In this document: positions 35,056 through 46,299 of the stretch, piece after piece
Layout: each line of letters starts with the position of its first letter
How positions within the stretch are numbered: position 1 is the first letter of the stretch
NCBI GenBank assembly: GCA_961205875.1
Contig: OY540813.1
Coordinates: 15,967,001 to 16,031,000, forward strand
Length of the DNA stretch: 64,000 nt
Reading direction: 5' to 3'
DNA from: Sialis fuliginosa
Lineage: Eukaryota; Arthropoda; Insecta; Megaloptera; Sialidae
Made by a program: the position numbers and the translations under genes
The notes under the pieces: model-generated
Database searches by the model: none
What the model saw: the letters and a program-made list of their open reading frames with translations, nothing else
What the model was told of the DNA's origin: nothing

Positions 35056-35379
35056 CCCTGTATTATAAAGAATTTGCTTGATTGCAAATGCAAATTAGCT
35101 AACGCTACCTGATAGGTATTAAATATAAATGACAACCACTGACAGATGTAGCCAATGAAATCGTACATATATAATGACTTTGATGCATGCGTATTGAGTC
35201 TGAAATCAGCAACATAAAATAAGTAATGCCAAATGCACCTCATAAAATGCATAGCATTTACATTACTATACATTTATTACCACTGTTTTAAAATATCGAG
35301 CAATTTCATAACAATTTGACTCTTGGAAGATAGCGTTAGCTGGAAGCAAATTTGCGTGCAAATTCTTTATAATACTGGG
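35056..35379. mobile_element. MITE family B, short copy
   Basis: The left end 'ccctgtattataaagaattt' inversely matches the right end 'aaattctttataatactggg'. Inner arms 'ttagctaacgctacct' and 'agatagcgttagct' also pair. The right arm from about 35300 matches 22165-22247, including AGATAGCGTTAGCT and the preceding 'cataacaatttga'. 324 bp, non-coding; the minus-strand frame 35025-35273 is incidental. Confidence 0.8.
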
Positions 35380-35548
35380 CATTATTGATATAACTTTTTT
35401 AATGTCGTCTTCAGCGCTAAAAATATCATTCAAAATTTCAATTTGTTAAGAACAAAGCTACATCGATATAACTTCCAAGTGACTATATATGTATCTTAAC
35501 TTTATCTTCCATGTAATATTGACAGGTACAGCAATAAAACAAGTGCAG

Positions 35549-35660
35549 ATGGCTGCAATATCGACTGAGCCATCTACCGCAGTGTATCATTACGCTAAGC
35601 AGGTGCCAAATCCTTCATGCATGGATTAAATACCGGGTGAGGGCGATAGTGTGCACTGTT
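35549..35660 (+). other. GC-richer patch, candidate exon
   Basis: After an AG at 35547-35548 an ATG opens a 26-codon frame (M-A-A-I-S-T-E-P-S-T...) closed by TAA at 35627. A donor-like CCGG|GTGAGG follows at 35636/35637. The preceding pyrimidine tract is weak. The words CCGG(G)TGAGGGCG are shared with the island at 1848-1859. A real small exon, a repeat relic or a conserved element are all possible. Confidence 0.2.
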
Positions 35661-35881
35661 ATTGAGCAAGCTTTCTGTATATCAATGATACCTATCAATT
35701 AGTGATGATATATTATTTGGAGCAATTATCGTTACTAATTTTTCAATGTGTGTGGTAGAATTTTAGGGGCTTTAGGGGATTATATTTCAAGTCAGTTGAA
35801 AAATAGTTTAAAAATATGAGTAAGAATTCACTGTTTTAAACGATACTTATCATTAAGTATTATGTGGATATTGTATTGATT

Positions 35882-36308
35882 GATTGTTGCCGTAAATACA
35901 TTTTTCCCGATTAACTTTCATTATTGTTCAAAACAAATTACAAAATTGAAAATCTAGTTAAAAGATGAGTGTTTGAAACAAATTTAACATATTTTCATTA
36001 TATTAATTAGTGGGCTGCCCCAAAAATTCAGAAATTTGAAAATTTCACCCACACAGATTTATTAATCAGTTTTTTTTTTGTTAAAAATATATTTGTATAC
36101 TTGATATTTTTAATTAACATTTTAATATTAATTTTAATTTAATAAAAATTTCAATTTTCTGAGTTTTTGGGGCGGCTTACTAATTAATATAATAAATATA
36201 TGTTAAATTTGTTTCAAACACTCATCTTTTAATTAGATTTTCAATTTTGTAATTTGTTTTGAACAATAATGAAACTTAATCGGGAAAAATGTATTTACGA
36301 CAACAATC
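35882..36308. mobile_element. 427-bp foldback MITE
   Basis: Arms of about 150 bp pair closely: 'cgtaaatacatttttcccga' with 'tcgggaaaaatgtatttacg', and 'aaaagatgagtgtttgaaac' with 'gtttcaaacactcatctttt'. The inner pair 'tagtgggctgcccc' matches 'ggggcggcttacta'. The centre is AT-rich. Non-coding. Confidence 0.85.
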
Positions 36309-36339
36309 CGATAGTGCCAAAATCAGTTCAGAAAACCCT

Positions 36340-37000
36340 AAATAACTTTTTTTTTCAATATGTATGGGTAAGATACATATATCATTTGTAAGAGCATAAA
36401 AAAACCCTTAATGCGCGTCAATCAAATTTTTTTTTAAATATTAGTTTTGGCGGTAATTTTGAGGTTTATTTAGGATCATAACAAGTATATTTTTCCTTAT
36501 TTTCATTAAAATATTTATGTTTGTTGCAAAATAATTGAGAAAATTTTGTTTTAAGCGTAGTTTGTAATTTTTTAGGTTTTTTTAGGTTAGAAATTAAATT
36601 ATAGTGTTCCGCCTTCCACAGATCGAGGGTATTCTCATGAATGACTCTATTTTTTTTGTCGATATTGATCAAGTAGAAGCCGAGATATTCGCGAAAAACC
36701 TAACCGCAAATAGGAAAAATTGGTGATATCCCTAGAACATTTTAAAACCATAAAATCGCTGTAGGGAGAGATTGGTTTATTCAATAAAAAATTTCGTTTA
36801 TATGACTCCACTAATAATGCAACAAAAAATACAGATATAATGCATTTGCAAATCATAATTACTACGGGTGTTAATATTAAGCAATGAAAAACAGGTTTTT
36901 TTTTTCTTAGTAAAATTTTATTTCGTAAAATGCATTTTTTACTTCTTAAAGTGTTCCATGAATCGCAGAACGTTGAAGACCACAATTAATATTCGAGTTT
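36340..37000. mobile_element. Degenerate repeat-like block
   Basis: Text such as 'gtgttccgccttccacagat', 'gccgagatattcgcgaaaaa' and 'ggtgatatccctagaac' has the look of an old long-TIR transposon arm. No partner arm was found, and overlapping minus-strand frames (36466-36672, 36647-36985) show no domain. Confidence 0.3.
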
Positions 37001-37580
37001 ACTTGTGTTAAAATCATTACTTATAATTTTATGTCGCATTAATTTTACCTACCAGTATAATTAAGATTTGTTTCCATTAAACATTTTACAAAACTTTCTT
37101 AATTTAAAATTTCCTTATTAATGATAATTTACACACGTGCTCAATATTTATCAATCACTGATTGTGATTTAGTCCATATGAGTGTTTTCCTATGACTTAT
37201 AAAACATATGTCATGTATCATTATCTCTTTTCAACGAAAGTAGTTTGAGTGAAGTCTGTCTGCTTAAAAATGCCGGTATTTATATACGGCGATTAATAAC
37301 ATGGTTAAAGTGTATTAAATGCTTTCGATCCGCACTTAAATTGAATATAAATTGTACGCTTGATGAGCGTGAAATTTTTATGTGTCAGACAAAGTTGTTG
37401 GTAAACTTATGTTACGGTGATTAAATATATAATGGAATATGTGTACTATCCTCAATGGTTTTTAAGTACTATTTTATTATTTTTATTTTTAAGTTATGTG
37501 ATACACATACTTGGGGATTTTCGAATTCTCTTTAACAAAAGTGAAATGGTTACATTTAAAAATTAATATTGATCATTTTT
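37001..37580. other. AT-rich sequence, nothing recognised
   Basis: No frames or repeat ends; ordinary intron-like composition. Confidence 0.5.
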
Positions 37581-37770
37581 AGAATTCCGTAAAAAAATTA
37601 GAAACCCTTATAGTTTCGCTCTGTCCGTCTGTCTATAAAATTTGTATATCTATTAGGATGCAATTTGATATACGGACGTAGATGGATGACCCTCAAAAAT
37701 AGAATTAATGAGATTTTTGAAAAAAAAAGTTTTTAAACCCCCTTCTCATAGACTGTCTTTAGATAGATCT
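37581..37770. mobile_element. Fragment of the 'gtccgtctgtct' repeat
   Basis: 'agaaacccttatagtttcgc' followed by 'tctgtccgtctgtct' matches the left arm of the element at 43046-43854 ('agaaacccttatag ... cgtctgtctgtctgtccgtc'). Truncated on both sides. A C tract at 37861-37870 lies just downstream. Confidence 0.6.
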
Positions 37771-38256
37771 TATAAAATGCAACAAAAAATGTCATATGAC
37801 CTTTTGATTTTAACACTTCAGTCACGATATATTTGCTTATCAATGTAGTTATCAGAGCTCCCCCCCCCCCTTTATTTATAAACTAAAAAATCTTAAATAA
37901 TTTCAGAATGTAGCTTTTATAAATTAGTACTTTCAATGAAATATATAGCGACTAACTGTAGGAAGAATTGTTTATGAAAATTTTTGAAATAACTCTTTTT
38001 TATAAAACGTACTTAGCCGTTTTATTTTTGATTAGATTAGGATTTCTGTACAATCTATTCAGTAGTTTAATATTGATATAAAGATTATAAATTGTACAAA
38101 ATGCTATAAAAAATAAACTAATTTTAAAATTTAAATTATTTTAAATCTTTATATGCACCACAAGGATTGAAAAAAAATGCCTTTCCTTTGCATCTTGAAA
38201 TTCGTGCTGATATACAAAGTAATATTAATGATGAAAAATTAAGCGAACTACTTTAA

Positions 38257-38535
38257 CTCCTTAACGCCCAGCCCCGAGTTCAGCTCGGGTATATGTTCTA
38301 AACCGACAGAAATAACCAGACCCGAGCGCAGTTCGGGCATGTTTAATTTTTGCGCACAAGAAAATTACGTTCACAAATAATTTTAAAATGACACTTATTT
38401 TTAGATAAAAATTATTATATATTCTTATTTCATCGTTATTTAATATTATTAAATGAAACATTTAGTTTCATTATGTCTTAAAAAAAAAAAAAACATTTAT
38501 TTACCACTTTTTCCCAAAAAATAAGCGTTAAGGGG
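38257..38535. mobile_element. piggyBac-like MITE (CYCCTTAACGC termini)
   Basis: Left CTCCTTAACGC and right GCGTTAAGGGG are inverse repeats. The flanks are TTAA (38253-38256) and TCAA (38536-38539), the latter one base off a TTAA duplication. Two GC-rich subterminal hairpins, CCCGAGTTCAGCTCGGG and CCCGAGCGCAGTTCGGG, occupy the left third. The minus-strand frame 38261-38461 lies inside and is not a gene. Confidence 0.8.
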
Positions 38536-38544
38536 TCAAGCAAT

Positions 38545-41500
38545 TTCTTAATCATTTGATTAGTAGTAAAAATTGCAACCAAAAAGAAACCAGAATTTTA
38601 AATAGAAAGCGAACTATTATTTATTTCCTTGTGAACAAACAAAAATATACGAAATTATTATTTAAGTTTTTTTTTAATATATGCCTACTAACACTTTACA
38701 CTGATATTTTTAAAGCCTTGTTATATTAACACGCAATATGCAAATTAAAGTTTTTTTCCCTGAGTGAAAGAAACCGAATCGATAGCCTTACTTTAAAATC
38801 AATTTATTTTTATTATAGAAATATACATATTATTATAACTACTGAATAGCTATCAACATTTAATCAACTACAAACACAAAAACTTGTCATGATTTGTATT
38901 TACATATCGAATAATACTCTTATTTAAATATATTATACACACGAGTCACAATTTCGTAAGTGGAGTTGTATCAAATTAATATATATTTAAATAATATGAA
39001 ATGGTGTGAAGTGTGTACAGGTGACAAAATAAATCTTCGAAAAATGTGTAACATTTCCTGTTACATGTTAGTATACTTGTGTGTTTAAGTGTTTATGTAA
39101 TCATCTTTTTAATTTGTGTAGTTTATATTACACGTTTACTAGATTTGTAATTATGTTTTATTAAGTACTAATAAACAGGATTCTGAACAGCAACAAATTA
39201 CTTTCAGTTCTGGTTCACTTTTGATTTTTTTTCGCGATGCAATTTTTCGTCCCGATGCACCGTTATTAGATGCTTTTAATTGTAAAATGAGCTATTTATT
39301 TATTTTTATGGTTCCGAAGAAACCCTATATATCTCACTTTGTCGTCCGTTCTTTTCAGTCAAAGCAAAATATCTCGTAAACTATATAAGCTATAAAATTG
39401 AAATTTTTACTGAATGTGAAGCGATGCTCTCTAGACAAAGATGTTAACATTTTTGGAAAAAAAATCATTTATATTAATATAATATTATTATATTACTTAA
39501 CATAATATTTATAATGACAGACGCTAAGGAGCTAAAGTTAGGCAAAAAAAAAATTTATACCAAGGCATGTGGCACGATATTATATTATTATATATTATAT
39601 ATATTAGTGTTATTGCGTTTGTAATCTATGCAATGATCAATATTTGAATTTCTCGCAAAAAAATATTTTTAATTATATAATAATTTATCTTTTTAGTTAT
39701 CCGTTTTTTCGTTATCTGGATTATCTAATCCCTATTTAGTCCGGAAAATCGAAGTTCTACTGCATGATATAAATATTTTATGATTCGCAAAGATGCAAAA
39801 AATAGTAGATAAATTTTGTATGAATGAAAAACAACCATACTTAAAATAAAAGTAATTTTGATGATTATAATTGATATATTTTGTTTATTTAATTTGTAAT
39901 CTCTACGGGCAAATTATTATAAGTGAGGCGTTATACATAAAGTTACAAAATTGATTTTTATAGTAGGTATGTTATTTAACTTTTTAATGTAGGTTTTTAT
40001 AAAATATTAACTGTCTTAAATATATAATTAATTTTTGGAAGAACGTTTTATTATACCTAAATGAATATTATACACGTACAAACATATTATGTTATATAAA
40101 TCTTTACTTTCAAAAAATAAAAACGTTTAATTTTTATTCATTTTTTATTATGGGTGTTATTTTTAATATGTAAAATAAATTTATTTGCGTACCTACACTA
40201 TACACAATAAGAACAGAAAGATAAAAAAAATAACATTATACCCATTCACTATTCTATAATATCTATAATTACAAATATTTGAATTAAATAAATATAAGTT
40301 GTATCAACTAGGTATTATTATATAATAATTTAGATTATTTTCAAAATTTTTTTTAATTTAAAAATAGTAAAGTCTCCATAATATGTAGTTACAAGAAATA
40401 ATATTTACCAAATGAGACTATGTTGAGTAATAACAAATGTTAAGAGAACACTTTGGCGGTGCAATTAAACCTCACAAATTTACATAATTATAACACATTT
40501 TTCATCTAAAATGTAGGCGGCATTTATTAGCAAGTTATCGTTTAAATGTAGCAGTATTACATTGGGTATTTAAACGTGTACCTAACAGTTGGCCAATCAA
40601 GTCTTACGCTGTTCTGGGATTCTCTTTATTTCAGTTATATTTCACCTACTTTTGATTTTCCTTTAAGCATTTATTTACTTTTTTGACAAGGCTTTTTTCT
40701 GAAATAAAATACTGGTATTTCTTTAAAAAAGCAATTTTAACGCTTATGCTATATATGTTCGAGGAATAAGATAAATAACATTAAATACTACATACACACA
40801 TAATATATTGCTTTTGATTAAATAAATAAAATGTTTAAATATTGTTATATATCCCCTTAAATGTATACTTTCATATAAGAAGAGGCACACATTACTTGAT
40901 GTTTTATTTATAAATTAACAATATTAACAAATTATAGCGAATTGTATTATTTTTCTGCGTTTCGCAGATATTTATGCAGTTTTAACTTTTTATTTACTAA
41001 TTTTCAAAATTGATTTATTTATCATTTTAATAACTTTTCTTAATGAAAATAGGATATAAATGATTGAAATTTATTCTAAAACACACTTTAACAATTGGTA
41101 CGATTTTTATTGTATTTATATAAAAAAAAACAATTACACTTTTATAAATTATTCAAAGTAAATAAAATCAATATTTTGTGAATCCTGGTCCATCATACCA
41201 CAAACTGAAACTGGTATTTAAATTATAAAGTGAAATAAAATGGCTCCGATCTATAATTATTATTCAGTTATTATGTGTTACTTGCATTTGTCATTTATTA
41301 TAGGTCAGATTATACATATATACACTAATGGCTGTCATTATTAACCACGGGCAATAAAACTCGAAAATGATTTATTTTGATTAAAAGAGTATCAATCATA
41401 TAATATACAGGAATATAACTAACATATGTTCATATTTATTTAAGGAAACGTGTATTCTCATACCTGATTTCTTCTTACATTAGTTTGTTATTATTATTTT
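38545..41500. other. AT-rich sequence with one repeat fragment
   Basis: 39305-39430 ('atggttccgaagaaacccta', 'cactttgtcgtccgttc') belongs to the same degenerate repeat as 37581 and 43080. The remainder is AT-rich with no exon, RNA or delimited element. Confidence 0.45.
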
Positions 41501-41508
41501 TTTATTAT

Positions 41509-41760
41509 ACTAAAAGTTTCCCGCGGCTTCGCCCACGTTTCTCTTTGAAATTAAATCCATTTCTTTATTATACGTTCTGTTAGAAAATATACAATGTATT
41601 TTTGTCTTTATTACTTAGGTACCTATGATTTTTAATTCTTCTGGTCTGCCTTAATTCAATTTTCATGTAGCCTAAACAAATTCTAGGAATTAGGATTTTT
41701 GGAAATGAAGGCTATATCAAAATCGGTACAGTAATTTTCATGTGAAGTTAAAAAAAACTA
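41509..41760. mobile_element. Lepidopteran 'cccgcggcttcgcccacg' repeat copy
   Basis: Starts 'ctaaaagtttcccgcggctt' followed by 'cgcccacgttt'. It later reads 'tatatcaaaatcggtacagt' and 'aattttcatgtgaag'. This order (cccgcggcttcgcccgcgt ... atcaaaatcggttcagtagtttt) is characteristic of a very common lepidopteran non-autonomous repeat. The copy is diverged. Confidence 0.7.
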
Positions 41761-42976
41761 AGAAACAGTCAAAAAACTACAAAATACTTCAATAGAAAAT
41801 AAATCTTAAATATTTTTGTAAAACAGATACTGTATGACTTTTAACTACATATATAAAATATATTTTTATCAGCTCAGATTGGTAGGTCTTCATAATGAAT
41901 TTTGCCCAAAAAACGAATATAAATCAAATAAATGTTTATATAATAATAATCTTACATATGACAAACTTCGGAAAGGTACTAAAATCTTTTAGAATTCCCG
42001 AACATAAAAATAAGAATCTTTACTGCCTTATTTCTTCTAACTATGATACCGGTATGTTTGTTTTGATAGCTTGGTATACATCTGTTAAATAGTAAATGCT
42101 GGATTCTGATTGGTCCATTTGGAGATTTACATGAATGGTACCAATAACAGAATTTGATAAGAATGGGAGTAAAAGTTATAAAAATGAAAATAAGGGTTGT
42201 TATAACACATCATTCATTCTTTTTTACAACAGGGATAAATTCCGCCAGTTTTTTTTCGCATAATGTGTTATAGATTTATAATTTTCGCCAATATATGATA
42301 TTTACATAACCTTAAAGAAATGGCGTTAATAATATAGCGTTTTCGTATTTGATTCTGTTAGAGGCTGTAATCGGTAGACAAGTCTGAACTCGTTAAAGTT
42401 CCTTATACGGTTAGTTTAATTACTGGCCGATGCATAGTTAATCAGTTTAATGATATCAAAGAGGTGCGACTCATACCGATAATTACTTGTTAAGGACGGT
42501 ACGTCGACATGAAATTGATTGTACGTGTGAGCAGTGAAATATAGAACCTTCATTTACATTTTTAATTTCAACCATCGTGAGAAAGTGTTGATTAATAAAT
42601 TTCTGTACCAATATAAGAAACTGTATGTTTATATTATAAATATGTATTTATTTTAAATTATATTTCAAATATACTCATGTTATTTAATTAACAAATAAAT
42701 ATTTATTATGTATTAAAGAATGATCTTTTACGTACACCTACATTTAAAAATTATCTGTATGTATCAAGCTTAAATTAAGATAAAACAAAATTATAATTCA
42801 TTAATTGATTTGATAAACATACTTAAGTTAATTCTTTATTTTCAGAAATTAACAATAAACATATTATCTTCAATTTCACTGATATATTTTTACGAAATCT
42901 AATATACAAATATACAATTCTTGTTATTATTGCGTTACTATATAAAGTAAATAAACAAAACAATAATTCCTTAAAC
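41761..42976. other. AT-rich sequence; possible conserved block at 42360-42540
   Basis: 42360-42540 is less AT-rich, with homeodomain-like TAAT words ('gttaatcagtttaatgat') and several CpGs, and no repeat signature. It could be a regulatory element. The frame 41895-42092 has no domain. Nothing else recognised. Confidence 0.3.
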
Positions 42977-43999
42977 CAGTGGTCTCCAAATTCAATAATA
43001 ATTAAATTATTATGAGTTGTACGGGTATACTATACTATACACACTTGTATCAAAACTTTATTATCAGTGCGTTCGAAGAGACCGTTTTGAGGGTTCCTAC
43101 CTCAAAATGAAAAAAACAGAAACCCTTATAGAATCACTTTGTTGCCCGTCTGTCTGTCTGTCCGTCCGTTAAGACTTTTTTCTTAGGAATGACTAGAGGT
43201 ATCAAGTTGAAATTAATATCAAATAATAAATTTTAAGATTCTAGGTCAACGGGAAATAACCCTATATAGCCCAGGAAATAAAGGAAAAAGTACAATTTTG
43301 AGTTGGACAGTCTTTTTGATAGGTATAAAGTTATGTATGATCAAGAATGTGTTATAATTGATTGTAGTTTATTTAATTGTCTTTTCAAAAAATTAAAAAT
43401 GGGGTTAATCGGACTTTTGCAATAACTAGGTAAATATGTTCATACATACTTGGATTCGAGTCTTGTGTTTGGCGATATGGTACACTGAAATTACTACATT
43501 TTTCCTAATTTTACACCAGTAAAAAATTCTACGTTGCCTGAACTAATAAGTTTTGATGATCAGTTAATGAGTCAGACTGTCAGTATCAAAACGCTTTGAA
43601 AAGTCGTATTTTTATTGCATTGAGTTAGAAACTTAAATTTTTATAGGACTATGAGGCTGTAGATCTTACAATTAATATTTGATATTAATTTCAAGTTGAT
43701 ATCTCTAGCCGTTCCTAACAAGAACGGTATTAACGGACGGCAGGCAGACGGATTGACAACAAAGTGATCATATAAGAGTTCCGTTTTTTCATTTTGAGGT
43801 ACGGAATCCCCAAAACGGTCTCTTCGAATGCACTGATAATAAAGTTTTGATACACAGAAAAATATACCTGCTATACATACAAAGCATATTTATAATATTT
43901 ATATGACTAGATTTCCAGTAAAAGTATTTCTCACACGGACTACTAAAAATATCGCCGCGAGTTACCGGTAGTTCGCGATCGACCGTTTGGCGACCACGG
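42977..43999. mobile_element. hAT element with perfect 8-bp target duplication, split by a nested element
   Basis: The left end CAGTGGTCTCCAAA is the imperfect inverse of the right end TTTGGCGACCACGG. The flanking octamer CCTTAAAC is identical at 42969-42976 and 44000-44007. The right end includes 'accggtagttcgcgatcgac', a phrase common at insect hAT ends. Excluding the nested 43046-43854 element, the host MITE is only ~215 bp and non-coding. Confidence 0.9.
43046..43854. mobile_element. 809-bp long-TIR element nested inside a hAT MITE
   Basis: The left end 'tgtatcaaaactttattatc' inversely matches the right end 'gataataaagttttgataca'. Arms of about 200 bp include 'ttcgaagagaccgttttg', 'acctcaaaatgaaaaaa', 'cgtctgtctgtctgtccgtc' and 'tatcaagttgaaattaatat', with matching inverses on the right. 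It is the best-preserved copy of the 'gtccgtctgtct / ggtacggaa' repeat in the window. No transposase frame. Confidence 0.85.
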
Positions 44000-44009
44000 C
44001 CTTAAACGA

Positions 44010-45440
44010 TATTTAAACTGATATTTTAATAAAAATAGAGGAAAACATTCAATTAATAATATTATATAATCAGTTGACCTCGAAGTAAGTGCTCAGAGAT
44101 TATCTGTGAGGATTATTGTTAACAACCCACTGATAACAAATAAACAATTAATTTATGTGTTTGTGTATATACAAACTAGAAATTGTATTTTTTATTTCGC
44201 GTCATTCTATAAAAATATATGGAATGTTGATATAATTTTCTTGAATGTTTGTAATTTATTCTAGATTTAACTAATTTGTTCTTTGAGTTATTTAATCAAT
44301 TAAGAACATGATACTATTATCTTTGATGTTTTTGCAAAAACAAAAATATAATGATTTATTATATTTATGTAATATGTGTGTACATTAATTTCAATAAAAC
44401 TCGATGGTTGAAATATTTTTAATACACATAAACTACGATGTACATATATCGGGTGGTCAAAATAAAATTCTTATTTCGAAAATTAAACTGCTTATAGAAA
44501 AATGCCAAACAAAATTTACTTAAATTGTATGGGGAAATATCATGTTTTTTATATTTTAAAAGAAAACTATAATTTTTTAAATAAATCGTTGTAAAAAATT
44601 ATACGTGAAATCATTAACATTGAAAAAAATCATAAAAACATTCACACATAAAATACTATGTCCCAGCATAATTTTTCGAAATTCGTTGTACTTTATAAAT
44701 TTTGACGTGGAAAACGTCTAGTGTTTCACACCAGCCAGATACTGGAGGAGTATTTCAGAAACTTGATGTAACATTTTCAGGGTGATTTAAAACCATTGAA
44801 TAACTCACAAACTAAAAATCCGACTGGGATGATTTTGGTATCATTCTAACCGGCGTATTAGTCTGTATCCATTAAACACTAAACAACCCCCGTGGAAATG
44901 GGGTACGAGCAAAGCGCACTAGTTTAAATTTACAATCAGTATAACTCGACACTGGACTCAAGTTATAGATCTCTATTAAATCTATGAGACTCAAGTACAA
45001 ATCAAAACACTTAACCAGTTTTAATGAGTGGTAAACTTTATAAAATAATAAAATAAATCATGATGTCAGCTAAAACACGCGTAAAAGGCAGTATGAAATA
45101 TAAAAGATGCACAGTATTGGAAAGAACGTTTCAGCAGCTATCGGAAAATATACCATTACCAGTAACTGAAAGGGCCAGGAGGTACAGAGCACATTAGTCA
45201 ACGACGCGACCTTGGATTTACAACGTATTCACGCCAATCCCTCGACTGTGAATCCCGACACAGTCACACCCATTTTTTATATTATAGATATATAAATATT
45301 ATATATTAAAGCTATGTGATTGCGATAGTAATATAATAAAAATGATATTACAAATAATATTATATTTAATTAGATTAATTATTAAACCATCAAAATAAGT
45401 TTTTATTTCATCACCTTATTAATACCTGTCATAAAACAAA
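44010..45440. other. AT-rich sequence with possible repeat fragments
   Basis: 44450-45250 has scattered less AT-rich text ('cagccagatactggaggagt', 'acaacccccgtggaaatggg', 'gaacgtttcagcagctatcg') that looks like decayed transposon. No pair of ends or long frame was found. Confidence 0.35.
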
Positions 45441-45509
45441 CAAATAATTTATTAATCTGTACACTCCGTGGCACCTATATATGAATATGTATTTATTATT
45501 GTTTCGGCT

Positions 45510-45710
45510 TGAACTTTGATAACGCTTCCTATATACTGCATGTCTAGTGATAAAGAAACAGTCAACAAATACAGAACAACCCGGTCTCATTGTTTAGTAC
45601 AATACGCAGCAAGCTCGGGTCCAGTACGCGAGTGTCGTGATCGCCTTTGCAACAATATAATTGTGTGGTGTACAGTTATTATTATTCAAGTGCAACGATA
45701 ATAGCTATCA
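45510..45710. other. GC/CpG-richer patch of unknown function
   Basis: 'cagcaagctcgggtccagta', 'cgcgagtgtcgtgatcgcct' and nearby CpGs contrast with AT-rich flanks. The + frame 45516-45701 has no recognisable domain and lacks splice sites at its ends. No repeat signature. Candidate regulatory element. Confidence 0.25.
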
Positions 45711-45844
45711 TATATATAGGTACACATTTCAATAATGTGGTAAACATTGACCAATATATAATAAGTTTGTTACACTGACGTGAGTATCTGTATATTGCAT
45801 ACTTTGTAATTTATATGCCTATGCATTTTATTTTTTAACAAATA

Positions 45845-46297
45845 AGATACTGGCACCAGTCTTAAACGCATTAAGAGCAAGATATATTGTTTTAGGGACT
45901 GATAGGCTACTTTTTTGTTTTTCTCATGAATTGATTATATTAATAAAACAAGTACCTCTTTATTAAATCAATTTAATTACCAAATTCCGCAAATATAGTT
46001 TGTTTTTAAATTATAGCCTTTTATTTTGTTTATGTTTTTCTCCAGTAATGAACAACGTAAATTAAATTATTTATATAAGAAAATAAATTTTTCCGAACGG
46101 CAATGTTTATTTGTCCGCTGTTTTTTAAGCAAAATGATCAATTGTCATCAAATCACGATGTAAGGCAGTTCAAAGTATAGTATAGATTAATATCCAGTAA
46201 TGGCAGTAATCAAATATCAACAAGTATTTTTAATTTAGTACATTTAATTTAAAAGTGATCACCACTGGGGTGTTGTTCAAGACTGGTGCCAGTACCT
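45845..46297. mobile_element. MITE family A, copy 3 (internally shortened)
   Basis: Starts 'agatactggcaccagt' and ends 'actggtgccagtacct', flanked by TA on both sides. It aligns with copies 1 and 2 but lacks ~115 bp of the middle and carries a different 'atttttccgaacggcaatg' insert. Most diverged of the three. Confidence 0.85.
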
Positions 46298-46299
46298 TA

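Noticed and set aside
38261-38461. 66-codon minus-strand open frame
   Set aside because: Falls inside the piggyBac-like MITE at 38257-38535.
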